This document shows, piece after piece, positions 1 through 6,157 of a stretch of 18,580 nt of DNA. Source of the stretch: FEN-1219 sp035644475. Its GTDB lineage: Bacteria > Pseudomonadota > Gammaproteobacteria > Steroidobacterales > Rariloculaceae. The notes below the pieces were generated by a model. The model was not told the DNA's origin. It worked only from the letters and a program-made list of their open reading frames with translations, and searched no databases. Within the stretch, counting starts at the first letter, position 1. The number at the start of each line of letters is the position of its first letter. The position numbers and the translations under genes were made by a program. Where the stretch lies: assembly GCA_035644475.1 (NCBI GenBank), contig DASQOL010000180.1:1-18580 (forward strand), in the 5' to 3' direction.

Positions 1-6
1 GTCGGA

Positions 7-855
7 ATGCTCTGCGCGGCGCTCGCCGCGCTCGGCGCTTCGGCGGCTTTCGGGCAGGAGCCGGAACCGGATGCGTCCGGGTCGTGGGCGCTCGGCCTCG
101 CGACGCAGGTTGACGAGGAGTCGAACGACAGCCGGCTCGTGACCTTCAATTGGGGCGTGACGCCGAAGACCTGGCTGTCCTTTGCCGCGGGCCGCAGCTC
201 TTCGGATCAAGCAAACGTCACCGCCGACACGCTGGTCGCCGCCGTCGACCGGCGTTTCGACCGCGTCGGAATCGCGTTCGAAGTCGAGCACTGGGGCGAC
301 CCCGACGCGCTCGAGAGCAAAGACCTGCGCGGCACGTTCTACGTCGCGAGCGACCGGTTCCGGATCGGCTTCTCGTACGAGCGCCGCGACATCGACGTGC
401 CGTTCACGCTGACCGGCCCGCTCGGCCGAACGATCAGCCGCCACGTGGGCGTAGGCGCGGATGGCGTGGCCGTCGACGTACGCGTCAGGCCGGCGGAACG
501 CTGGCAGCTCTACTTCGGCGCGACGGAAAACGACTACGAGCGAGATCTCTCGGTGCTGCCGCGGATAGATCGGCTCAACGCGCTCAGCACGTCGACCTTG
601 ACGCTCGCGAACAGCTTCGTCGATCACGTGCGGATGTTCGCCGCCGAGCGCGAGGTCGGCCGCGCCCTCGTCAACGTGAGCTACACAGAGGACGAGTCGG
701 CGGTCGACGGTTCGCGATTCGAGACGCTCGACGCGGCCGTGCTGTTTCCGGTTGGAGCGCGCGTCGATGTTGAGGTCAATGTGGGCAACGGCCGCTCCGA
801 CTTCTTCGGGTCGGGGCTGTACGGCGGGGTGTTGCTGTTGGTCTATGGACGCTAG
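7..855 (+). CDS. Putative outer-membrane beta-barrel protein, possibly 5'-truncated
   Basis: I do not recognise the family. The N-terminus is hydrophobic (LCAALAALGASAAFG) and ends in a plausible signal peptidase I site before QEPEPD, so export is likely. The rest of the 282 residues consists of short amphipathic stretches with alternating polar and apolar residues, rich in Tyr, Phe, Arg and Asp, separated by charged turns. That pattern fits a transmembrane beta-barrel or porin-like protein. The C-terminus (GGVLLLVYGR) does not end in the classic C-terminal Phe. The frame stays open to base 1 and the signal peptide lacks a basic n-region, so the real start probably lies before the window. The gene converges on cca. 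No catalytic motif is visible; function is unknown. Confidence 0.6.
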   Translation: MLCAALAALGASAAFGQEPEPDASGSWALGLATQVDEESNDSRLVTFNWGVTPKTWLSFAAGRSSSDQANVTADTLVAAVDRRFDRVGIAFEVEHWGDPDALESKDLRGTFYVASDRFRIGFSYERRDIDVPFTLTGPLGRTISRHVGVGADGVAVDVRVRPAERWQLYFGATENDYERDLSVLPRIDRLNALSTSTLTLANSFVDHVRMFAAEREVGRALVNVSYTEDESAVDGSRFETLDAAVLFPVGARVDVEVNVGNGRSDFFGSGLYGGVLLLVYGR

Positions 856-900
856 CCGCTGGGCGGGGGACGCTGAGCCGCGGGCTGGGCGCCACTGAAC

Positions 901-919
901 CCGGGGCCTACGGGCCCGG
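901..919. terminator. Small GC hairpin at the cca / barrel-gene convergence
   Basis: GGGCC (904-908) and GGCCC (913-917) flank a TACG tetraloop. CC (901-902) and GG (918-919) extend the stem across one bulged G. It covers the cca stop codon and lies just past the upstream plus-strand gene. There is no T-run, so this is only a possible weak bidirectional terminator. Confidence 0.25.
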
Positions 920-2152
920 AGCCGCGGGTTGCTCGCGAAGCGCGGCCTTCACCGCGGCGAGCCGCGCCTCGCGCAGCGCTTGCCCGAGCGCCTCGCCCTC
1001 CACCTTGCGCTCGTCGCGCACGCGCGCCGCGTCGACGCCGCGGGCCGCGCGCAGGGCCGCGCGCAGCAGATCGCCTTGGCCGTACGGCCGGTTCTCGAGT
1101 CCCTTGCGGCCACGCGCGTCGGCTTCGCACGCGAGCAGGAATTCCTCGAACCGCTCCGGTTGGCGCAGGCCGTCCACTTCCATGATGAGCTCGAGAACCG
1201 TCGATGGCTTGAGCTCGGTGGCGCGATGCACCTTGCCATGCAGCCGTGCCACGTGCTCCGCGAGCTCGCGGAAGCGATTCGGCACCGGCAGCCGCGCGCA
1301 GAATTGCGCGAGCAGCTCTTCCGAGCGCCGCTCGTGGCCGTGATGGCTCGGCAGCAGGAGCTTCGGCGTGGTGGCTTTGCCGAGGTCGTGTGTCAGCACG
1401 GCGAACCGCACGACCTCGCTCCGCGACAATCGTGCTGCGCAGCGCAGCGCCATCAGCACGTGCACGCCGGTGTCGATCTCGGGGTGCCATTGCGCGGGCT
1501 GCGGCACGCCGAACAGCGCGTCGATCTCGGGGAACACGTGCCGCAGCGCGCCGCACGCGCGCAGCACGTCGAAATAGACGTCGGGGCGGTTCTCGCCGAG
1601 CGCCTTCACGGTCTCTTGCCACGCGCGTTCCGGCCTGAGCGTGTCGATCTCGCCGCTCGCGACGATCTCAGCCATCAGCGCCTGCGTGTCGGCCGCGACC
1701 GTGAAGCCCAATTCGCTGAAGCGCGCGGCGAAGCGGGCGACGCGCAGCACACGCAACGGGTCCTCGCGGAACGCGTCGGAAACGTGGCGCAGCACTCGGT
1801 TCGCGAGGTCGTCCCGGCCGCGCCACGGGTCGATGAGCTCGCCCGACTCGTCGCGCGCGATCGCGTTGATCGTGAGGTCGCGGCGCGCGAGATCCTGCTC
1901 GAGCGTGACGGCGGCCGATGTGTCGAACGCGAAGCCGGTGTAGCCGGGCCCGATCTTGCGCTCCGTGCGTGCGAGCGCGTATTGGTCGTTGGTGCGCGGA
2001 TGCAGGAACACGGGGAAGTCCTTGCCGACGCGCCGAAACCCAAGGGCTTCGAGCTCCTCGGCCGACGCGCCGACGACGACCCAGTCGTGTTCCTTGACCG
2101 GCAGGCCGAGCAGTGCGTCCCGGACTGCACCGCCGACCTCGTAGACCTTCAT
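908..2152 (-). CDS. cca: Multifunctional CCA tRNA nucleotidyltransferase
   Basis: Adds or repairs the 3'-terminal CCA of tRNA from CTP and ATP without a nucleic acid template, in the cytoplasm. The 414 residues match the gammaproteobacterial enzyme nearly end to end (E. coli is 412). The N-terminus MKVYEVGGAVRDALLG carries the nucleotidyltransferase G-G-x-V-R-D signature, followed by the metal-binding acidic pair E21/D23 in KEHDW. RRDLTINAIA (about 90-99) and the EDPLRVLRVARFAARF helix (about 130-145) are typical of class II enzymes. The C-terminal HD domain is present (HPEIDTGVH at about 223-231, THDLGK at about 254-259, HHGHERR from about 270), so 2',3'-phosphodiesterase/phosphatase activities are expected. 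I chose the start at 2152 because it aligns with the family; an in-frame extension to 2233 would run into the divergent aminopeptidase gene. Only 55 bp separate the two start codons. Confidence 0.96.
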   Translation of the reverse strand: MKVYEVGGAVRDALLGLPVKEHDWVVVGASAEELEALGFRRVGKDFPVFLHPRTNDQYALARTERKIGPGYTGFAFDTSAAVTLEQDLARRDLTINAIARDESGELIDPWRGRDDLANRVLRHVSDAFREDPLRVLRVARFAARFSELGFTVAADTQALMAEIVASGEIDTLRPERAWQETVKALGENRPDVYFDVLRACGALRHVFPEIDALFGVPQPAQWHPEIDTGVHVLMALRCAARLSRSEVVRFAVLTHDLGKATTPKLLLPSHHGHERRSEELLAQFCARLPVPNRFRELAEHVARLHGKVHRATELKPSTVLELIMEVDGLRQPERFEEFLLACEADARGRKGLENRPYGQGDLLRAALRAARGVDAARVRDERKVEGEALGQALREARLAAVKAALREQPAAPGP

Positions 2153-2207
2153 CGCGGCATCATACCCCGCATCATCTCGGAAGGCCGCGCGTGCTAAGGT
2201 TTTTGCC
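2153..2207. promoter_or_regulatory. Compact divergent promoter region of cca and the aminopeptidase
   Basis: Both genes must be started from these 55 bp or from within each other's 5' ends. On the minus strand there is TATGAT at 2164-2159, seven bases before the cca ATG. On the plus strand TAAGGT (2195-2200) lies just before the aminopeptidase ATG. Neither has a convincing -35 hexamer. If these are real -10 boxes, both transcripts would have almost no leader. A GGGGT on the minus strand is a possible cca ribosome binding site. Confidence 0.3.
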
Positions 2208-3275
2208 ATGACGCGTTTCGTTCGGATCGTCACGCTCGGCCTGCTTGCGGCGCTGCTCGCCGGGTGCTTCTACTGGCAGGCGATCGGCGGCCAGCTCGAG
2301 CTGCTGCGCAAGCGCACGCCGATCGAGAAGCTGCTCGCGGATCCGGACGTCGATCCCAAGCTCAAGACGACGCTCGCCTCGGTCGCGGAGATCCGCCGTT
2401 TCGCGAGCGGGGAGCTGCTGCTACCCGACAACGACAGCTATACGAGCTACGTCGACCTCGGCCGGCCGTACGTCGTGTGGAACGTGGTCGCGACACCGGA
2501 GTTCGCGGTGGAGCCGAAACGCTGGTGCTTCCCGTTCGTGGGCTGCGTCGGGTATCGGGGCTTCTTCGAGCGCGAGGCCGCCGAGAAATTTGCCGCGGGC
2601 CTCGCGCGCGACGGGCTCGACACGTACTCCGGCGGCTCGACGGCGTACTCCACGCTCGGCTACTTCGCCGACCCCGTGTTGAGCACGATGATCGGCGGCG
2701 GCGAGCAGTACGTTGCGAGCTTGCTGTTCCACGAGCTCACGCATCAGAAGCTCTACGTTAAGGACGACAGCGAGTTCAGCGAGGCGTTGGCGACCGTGAT
2801 CGAGGAGTACGGCACGGAGCGCTGGCTCGGTTCACACGGGACGGCCGATGCGCTAGAGCTCTATCGGCGCCGGCTTACGTATCGCAGCGACTTCGCTGAC
2901 CTCATCGTGGCGCAGCAGACGCGGCTGCGCGCGGTATTCGCGGCGAGCGGCACTGTGGAGGAGCGACGCGCCGCGAAGGTGCGCGCGTACGACGCGATGC
3001 ACTCCGACTACGCGGTGCTGAAAGCGCGGTGGGGCGGCACCACGGACTACGACGCGTGGTTCGCGGCCCCGTTGAACAACGCGACACTCGCGGCCGTCGC
3101 GACCTACCGGCGCTGGGTCCCGGCGTTGCGCGCGCGCCTCGACGAGGTCGGTCTCGCGGCGTTCTACGAGGAGATGACGGCGCTGTCGAAGTTGAGCGTC
3201 GCCGACCGGGCCGCGCGCCTGCAGCCGTGGCTCGACGCGTTGTCACCGCCGAGCGCTTTGCCTCAGGCGGGTTAG
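2208..3275 (+). CDS. Putative aminopeptidase lipoprotein (Aminopep / COG4324-like)
   Basis: A 355-residue predicted zinc peptidase anchored as a lipoprotein. The N-terminus is a lipoprotein signal with lipobox LLAGC, placing the acylated Cys at residue 20; residues FYWQ at +2 to +5 give no Asp inner-membrane retention signal, so outer-membrane attachment facing the periplasm is possible. The zinc-binding HExxH motif is seen as FHELTHQ (H175, E176, H179), with Glu in SEFSEALATVIEEYG (E189 or E192) as candidate third ligand. This layout, with YVVWNVVATPEF and a GGSTAYSTLGYF stretch before HExxH, is what I recall for the uncharacterised Pfam family Aminopep (PF10023). The substrate is unknown. 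The last 33 bp overlap the converging 3' end of the NDUFA9-like gene. Confidence 0.85.
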   Translation: MTRFVRIVTLGLLAALLAGCFYWQAIGGQLELLRKRTPIEKLLADPDVDPKLKTTLASVAEIRRFASGELLLPDNDSYTSYVDLGRPYVVWNVVATPEFAVEPKRWCFPFVGCVGYRGFFEREAAEKFAAGLARDGLDTYSGGSTAYSTLGYFADPVLSTMIGGGEQYVASLLFHELTHQKLYVKDDSEFSEALATVIEEYGTERWLGSHGTADALELYRRRLTYRSDFADLIVAQQTRLRAVFAASGTVEERRAAKVRAYDAMHSDYAVLKARWGGTTDYDAWFAAPLNNATLAAVATYRRWVPALRARLDEVGLAAFYEEMTALSKLSVADRAARLQPWLDALSPPSALPQAG

Positions 3276-4211
3276 TCGACCCGGCGCGGGAGCGCCGAGA
3301 TACGTGGGCACGAGGTCCACTACGCGGCGGCGTGGATTGCCGAACGGCGGCGCCCTGCCGCCCGCGCAGACGCTTGCGACGCCGAGCGACGCGAAGTTGT
3401 CGAGCGAGAGCGGCTTGCCCGGCAGATGCTCGCCGACCCAAGCCTGCAGGCGGCCGAGGCCGTCCGGAAGGGGCACGATGGCGCGTCGCAAGCCGAGGAG
3501 GTCGCGCAAGAACCGCACGAGCTCCACAAGTGAGTAGAGGTCGGGGCCACAGAGCTCGTAGGTCGCGGAGTAGGTCTGCGCGTCGTCGAGCGCGGCCGCG
3601 AACGCGGCCACCACGTCGTCGACGAACACGGGCGCGAAGCGGGCCTCGGGGCGCGGCAGCGGCAACACGGGCAGCCGCCGCAGCAAGCATGCGAATCGGT
3701 TCGTGAACGAGTCCTCCGGGCCGAAGATCACGGACGGCCGGAAAATCGTGTACGCGAGGTGCCCCGCGCTTTCCGCAGCGACGACTCGCTCCGCCATGCC
3801 CTTGCTTCGCAGGTAGTGGCTCGGCCCGTGCTCGGCGTCGGCTTTGAGCGCGCTCATCTGGAGCAGCCGCGCGACGCCGGCGGCTCGGCACGCGCGCACG
3901 AGCTTGGCCGCGAGCGCGGCGTGAGCGCGCTCGAATCCGGAGCCGTCGCGGCCCCGCTCGTTCAAGATGCCGACGAGATTGATCGCGGCCTCGCAGCCGT
4001 GCAGCAGTCGCGCGAGCGTGGCCTCGTCGTGCACGTCCGCTTCGACGAGCTCCACTTCCGGTAGGACGAGCAGCCTGCGGCTGCGCGCGCGGTTGCGGGT
4101 CGGTACGCGGACGTCGCAGCCCTGCGCGCGCAACGCCGCCGCGAGCCGGCGCCCGACGAATCCCGAGCCGCCAAGCAGCAGGATTCGGCGCTCGCGATGT
4201 CTCAACGCCAT
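3243..4211 (-). CDS. NAD(P)-binding dehydrogenase/epimerase, complex I NDUFA9-like
   Basis: A 322-residue atypical short-chain dehydrogenase/reductase. A Rossmann nucleotide-binding motif stands at the N-terminus (RRILLLGGSGFVGRRLAAAL, G-x-x-G-x-x-G type). AINLVGILNERG (about 94-105) and LLQMSALKADAEHGPSHYLRSK follow, the latter with the Y-x-x-x-K pair usual in these proteins. The run from there to FRPSVIFGPED is typical of bacterial proteins annotated as NDUFA9-family or NAD(P)H-binding proteins. The bacterial role is not settled; complex I assembly, quinone-related functions and sugar-nucleotide chemistry have all been considered for this superfamily. It starts 21 bp after the degQ stop on the same strand, so the two are probably cotranscribed. 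Its 3' end overlaps the aminopeptidase gene by 33 bp. Confidence 0.85.
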   Translation of the reverse strand: MALRHRERRILLLGGSGFVGRRLAAALRAQGCDVRVPTRNRARSRRLLVLPEVELVEADVHDEATLARLLHGCEAAINLVGILNERGRDGSGFERAHAALAAKLVRACRAAGVARLLQMSALKADAEHGPSHYLRSKGMAERVVAAESAGHLAYTIFRPSVIFGPEDSFTNRFACLLRRLPVLPLPRPEARFAPVFVDDVVAAFAAALDDAQTYSATYELCGPDLYSLVELVRFLRDLLGLRRAIVPLPDGLGRLQAWVGEHLPGKPLSLDNFASLGVASVCAGGRAPPFGNPRRRVVDLVPTYLGAPAPGRLTRLRQSARR

Positions 4212-4232
4212 TCGCGCGCGCTATCGGTGCCG

Positions 4233-5621
4233 CTAGCGCATCAAGATGAGCTGGTCGCGATTGCCGCGCCGCACTCGGAGCACGATCGAGCCCGCGCCCT
4301 TGATGGCGCCGGCGGCGTCCGCGAGCGTGCGGACGGGGACGCGGTTGATGGTCGTGATCACGTCGCCTTGGCGCAGGCCCTGCTGGAACGCGGGACTACC
4401 GGCGACGACGCGCGCGACGATCAGGCCGGGAACGCCCTTGCCCTGCTCGTTCTCGAGGATCTCGGCGCCCTCGAAGGTTGGATCGAGCTGCGCGAAACCC
4501 TCGCGCTGGTCCGGCTCCTCGGCGGCTGCAGCTGCGGCCGCCGCCGCCGTCAGCTCGCCGAGCACCGCGGTGACCGTCTGCTCGCGGCCGTCGCGGATCA
4601 GGCCGACGCGCACCTGCTCGCCGGGACGCAGCAAGCCGATCATCGCCTTGAGCGAGCCCGAGTCGCGAATGTGCGTGCCGTTGACGCTGACGATGACGTC
4701 GTCGATCTGAATGCCGGCCTTCTCGGCCGCGGAGTTCGCCGTCACGGTGTTGACCAACGCGCCTGAGTTGTCGTGGAGCCCGTACCTGGCTGCGAGGTCG
4801 GGCGTCAAGTCGTCGAGTCTCACGCCGAGCAAGCCGCGCTGTACGGAGCCCTTCGTGACGAGCTGGTCCATGATCGATCGCACCATGTTCACCGGAATCG
4901 CGAAGCCGATGCCGATGTTGCCGCCGCTGCGCGACAGAATTGCGGAGTTGATGCCCACGAGCTCGCCGCTCAAGTTGACGAGCGCGCCGCCGGAGTTGCC
5001 CGGATTGATCGACGCGTCGGTTTGGATGAAGTCCTCGTACGCCTGACTGTTGATGCCGCTGCGGCCGAGCGCGCTCACGATGCCCGACGTCACGGTGTTC
5101 GAGAAGCCGAACGGGTTGCCGATCGCGACGACGTAGTCGCCGACGCGCAGCTTGCTCGAGTCGCCGAGCGGCATCGACTTCAGGTCGGCGCTCGACACCT
5201 GGAGCACGGCGACGTCGGTGCCCTTGTCGGAGCCGATGACCTTCGCTGTCAGGCTGCGGTTGTCGGACAACGTCACGGTGATCTTGTCGGCGTTCTCGAT
5301 CACGTGGTGATTGGTGAGGATGTAGCCCTTAGTCGCGTCGACGATGACTCCGGAGCCCGCGGCTTCGACCTCGCGGCGGCCGTCCGGCGGCGTTTCGAAG
5401 TCGAAAAATTTCTTGAAGAACTCGTCCTGAGCCGGACTGTCGACGGCGACGCTGCCGCTGACCGAGATGTTGACGACGGCCGGTGAGATGCGCTCGATCA
5501 TCGGCGCGAGGCTCGGCTGACTCGGCGGCTGCGCGTACGTTCCGGCGGACACGGCGAGCCCGAGGAGGGCAAGCGCCGGCATGAGGCTGAGAGGCCTGGT
5601 GGACGGTCCGTCGTGGGTCAT
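4233..5621 (-). CDS. degQ: Periplasmic HtrA-family serine protease DegQ/DegP
   Basis: ATP-independent periplasmic protease/chaperone for misfolded envelope proteins; 462 residues (E. coli DegQ 455, DegP 474). A signal peptide (LSLMPALALLGLAVSAGTYA) cleaves near residue 30. The trypsin-like domain carries the full triad: His106 in TNHHV, Asp136 in GTDVAVL and Ser210 in NPGNSGGAL. PDZ1 begins at about 262 (RGLLGVRLDDL) and PDZ2 at about 395 (GVPGLIVARVVAGSPA), joined by an Ala-rich, acidic linker (359-373). The Q-linker loop of DegP appears short here, so DegQ is the better name, but I cannot exclude DegP/MucD. The start at 5621 is set by the signal peptide and an AAGGTG ribosome binding site; the open frame continues to 5789 without meaningful sequence. 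No clear sigma-E promoter was found upstream. Confidence 0.93.
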   Translation of the reverse strand: MTHDGPSTRPLSLMPALALLGLAVSAGTYAQPPSQPSLAPMIERISPAVVNISVSGSVAVDSPAQDEFFKKFFDFETPPDGRREVEAAGSGVIVDATKGYILTNHHVIENADKITVTLSDNRSLTAKVIGSDKGTDVAVLQVSSADLKSMPLGDSSKLRVGDYVVAIGNPFGFSNTVTSGIVSALGRSGINSQAYEDFIQTDASINPGNSGGALVNLSGELVGINSAILSRSGGNIGIGFAIPVNMVRSIMDQLVTKGSVQRGLLGVRLDDLTPDLAARYGLHDNSGALVNTVTANSAAEKAGIQIDDVIVSVNGTHIRDSGSLKAMIGLLRPGEQVRVGLIRDGREQTVTAVLGELTAAAAAAAAAEEPDQREGFAQLDPTFEGAEILENEQGKGVPGLIVARVVAGSPAFQQGLRQGDVITTINRVPVRTLADAAGAIKGAGSIVLRVRRGNRDQLILMR

Positions 5622-5766
5622 GGCTACACCTTGTAAAGACGAGCTGCCGCAAACACGCGGCGCAGGCTGCGAGCATTGTCTGGCACGCGCGCGCATTGCT
5701 GCAACCGGCGAATGTCGGCGCGCGCGTGCACAAACCTGTGGATTTCCTGTGCCGCGAACGGGGATA

Positions 5767-5780
5767 GGTTGGGACCAACC
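5767..5780. repeat. Inverted repeat GGTTGG-GA-CCAACC
   Basis: Perfect 6-bp arms with a 2-bp centre, ending four bases before the distal NrdR-like box. It could be a small operator for degQ on the minus strand. No regulator is identified. Confidence 0.4.
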
Positions 5781-5783
5781 GGA

Positions 5784-5799
5784 GCACAAGATATTGTGG
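5784..5799. promoter_or_regulatory. Distal NrdR-like box
   Basis: The 14-bp core CACAAGATATTGTG (5785-5798) differs from the proximal box core by one base. It matches the published NrdR consensus (acaCwAtATaTwGtgt, from memory) at 13 of 16 positions. It lies 167 bp upstream of the proximal box, about 16 helical turns. It is 163 bp from the degQ start, so it could serve either gene. NrdR boxes usually come in closely spaced pairs, which makes this spacing unusual. Confidence 0.6.
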
Positions 5800-5842
5800 T
5801 TTCGTTAACGCGCACGGACGCGCGCGACGCGGCTAGGTTATT

Positions 5843-5860
5843 TTGAGATTGGTTTCTCAA
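5843..5860. repeat. Inverted repeat TTGAGA-N6-TCTCAA
   Basis: Perfect 6-bp arms with a 6-bp spacer inside the A/T-rich stretch about 50 bp upstream of the nrdJ -35 hexamer. This geometry is compatible with a dimeric repressor or activator site. No regulator is identified. Confidence 0.35.
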
Positions 5861-5910
5861 CCGTATGTTTTTAATAAGAAAGATAGTAGCCATACTTTTG
5901 TCATAAAACC

Positions 5911-5939
5911 TTGACAGCAATTTGCCGCGGGCCTACTCT
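5911..5939 (+). promoter_or_regulatory. Sigma70-type promoter of nrdJab
   Basis: A consensus -35 hexamer TTGACA (5911-5916) is followed, after exactly 17 bp, by TACTCT (5934-5939; T, A and the final T match the -10 consensus). An A/T-rich stretch just upstream resembles an UP element. Transcription would start near 5946, directly against the proximal NrdR box, which suits repression by occlusion. Confidence 0.65.
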
Positions 5940-5950
5940 ACGTTCCAACG

Positions 5951-5966
5951 ACACAAGATCTTGTGT
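5951..5966. promoter_or_regulatory. Proximal NrdR box
   Basis: ACACAAGATCTTGTGT is a perfect palindrome, and the symmetry extends two more bases each side (5949-5968). It agrees with the NrdR consensus acaCwAtATaTwGtgt at 14 of 16 positions, including the outer ACAC/GTGT arms. NrdR is the ATP/dATP-sensing repressor of ribonucleotide reductase operons, and this site sits at the predicted transcription start of an nrd operon. The sequence and its context support each other. Confidence 0.82.
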
Positions 5967-6052
5967 CGTCGTTTTTCAAAGTCTCAAGGACGGTTTTGAC
6001 GGCTGCGCGGAACAGCTAGGGGATCTTTTTCGCGCCCGTTTCTGCGACCCAT

Positions 6053-6091
6053 TTGCTGTCACGAAGCTCCGGGAGGAGCCAGCAGATTCGT
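6053..6091 (+). promoter_or_regulatory. Structured element in the nrdJ 5' leader
   Basis: The leader can fold as TGCTG (6054-6058) paired with CAGCA (6080-6084), a 7-nt bulge, then GCTCC (6066-6070) paired with GGAGC (6075-6079) around a GGGA loop. A competing helix pairs ACGAA (6061-6065) with TTCGT (6087-6091), so two exclusive folds exist. Upstream GGAAC (6009-6013) could also pair with GTTCC (6098-6102). I recall an Rfam motif named nrdJ RNA found upstream of such genes, but cannot check for a match. No B12 box characteristic of the cobalamin riboswitch was found. Confidence 0.35.
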
Positions 6092-6157
6092 CGAGACGTT
6101 CCTAGGGAGCAAGCCGAACGGGGCGGCCGCAGGTCTACACAGGGGGTACGAGCGACT

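Larger units (their letters stand above)
5622..6157. other. 536-bp divergent control region between degQ and nrdJa
   Basis: No gene is visible here. From left to right it holds: the degQ leader (5622 to about 5760); an inverted repeat GGTTGG-GA-CCAACC (5767-5780); an NrdR-like box (5784-5799); an inverted repeat TTGAGA-N6-TCTCAA (5843-5860); an A/T-rich stretch (about 5837-5910) that contrasts with the GC-rich surroundings; a TTGACA promoter (5911-5939); a strong NrdR box (5951-5966); and a roughly 210-nt nrdJ leader. Short open frames here lack ribosome binding sites and coding character. Confidence 0.8.

Noticed and set aside
929..2197. 422-residue open frame antisense to cca
   Set aside because: It is rich in Arg, Ala, His and Glu with no domain logic, and it mirrors a gene that matches Cca end to end. 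Long antisense frames are expected in GC-rich DNA.
4233..5621. Sigma-E promoter for degQ
   Set aside because: Reading the minus strand of 5622-5870, I found no GAACTT...TCTGA pair with suitable spacing.
5622..5789. N-terminal extension of degQ to 5789
   Set aside because: The extra residues lie before a complete signal peptide that has its own ribosome binding site at the 5621 start.
6053..6157. Earlier TTG start for nrdJa
   Set aside because: The added segment is Arg/Gln-rich, unlike NrdJ N-termini, and lies in the structured leader; 6158 has a purine-rich ribosome binding site.
5946..6157. Cobalamin riboswitch in the nrdJ leader
   Set aside because: Attractive because the enzyme needs B12, but no B12-box consensus (GCCACTG-type) or typical multi-stem core was found by reading.
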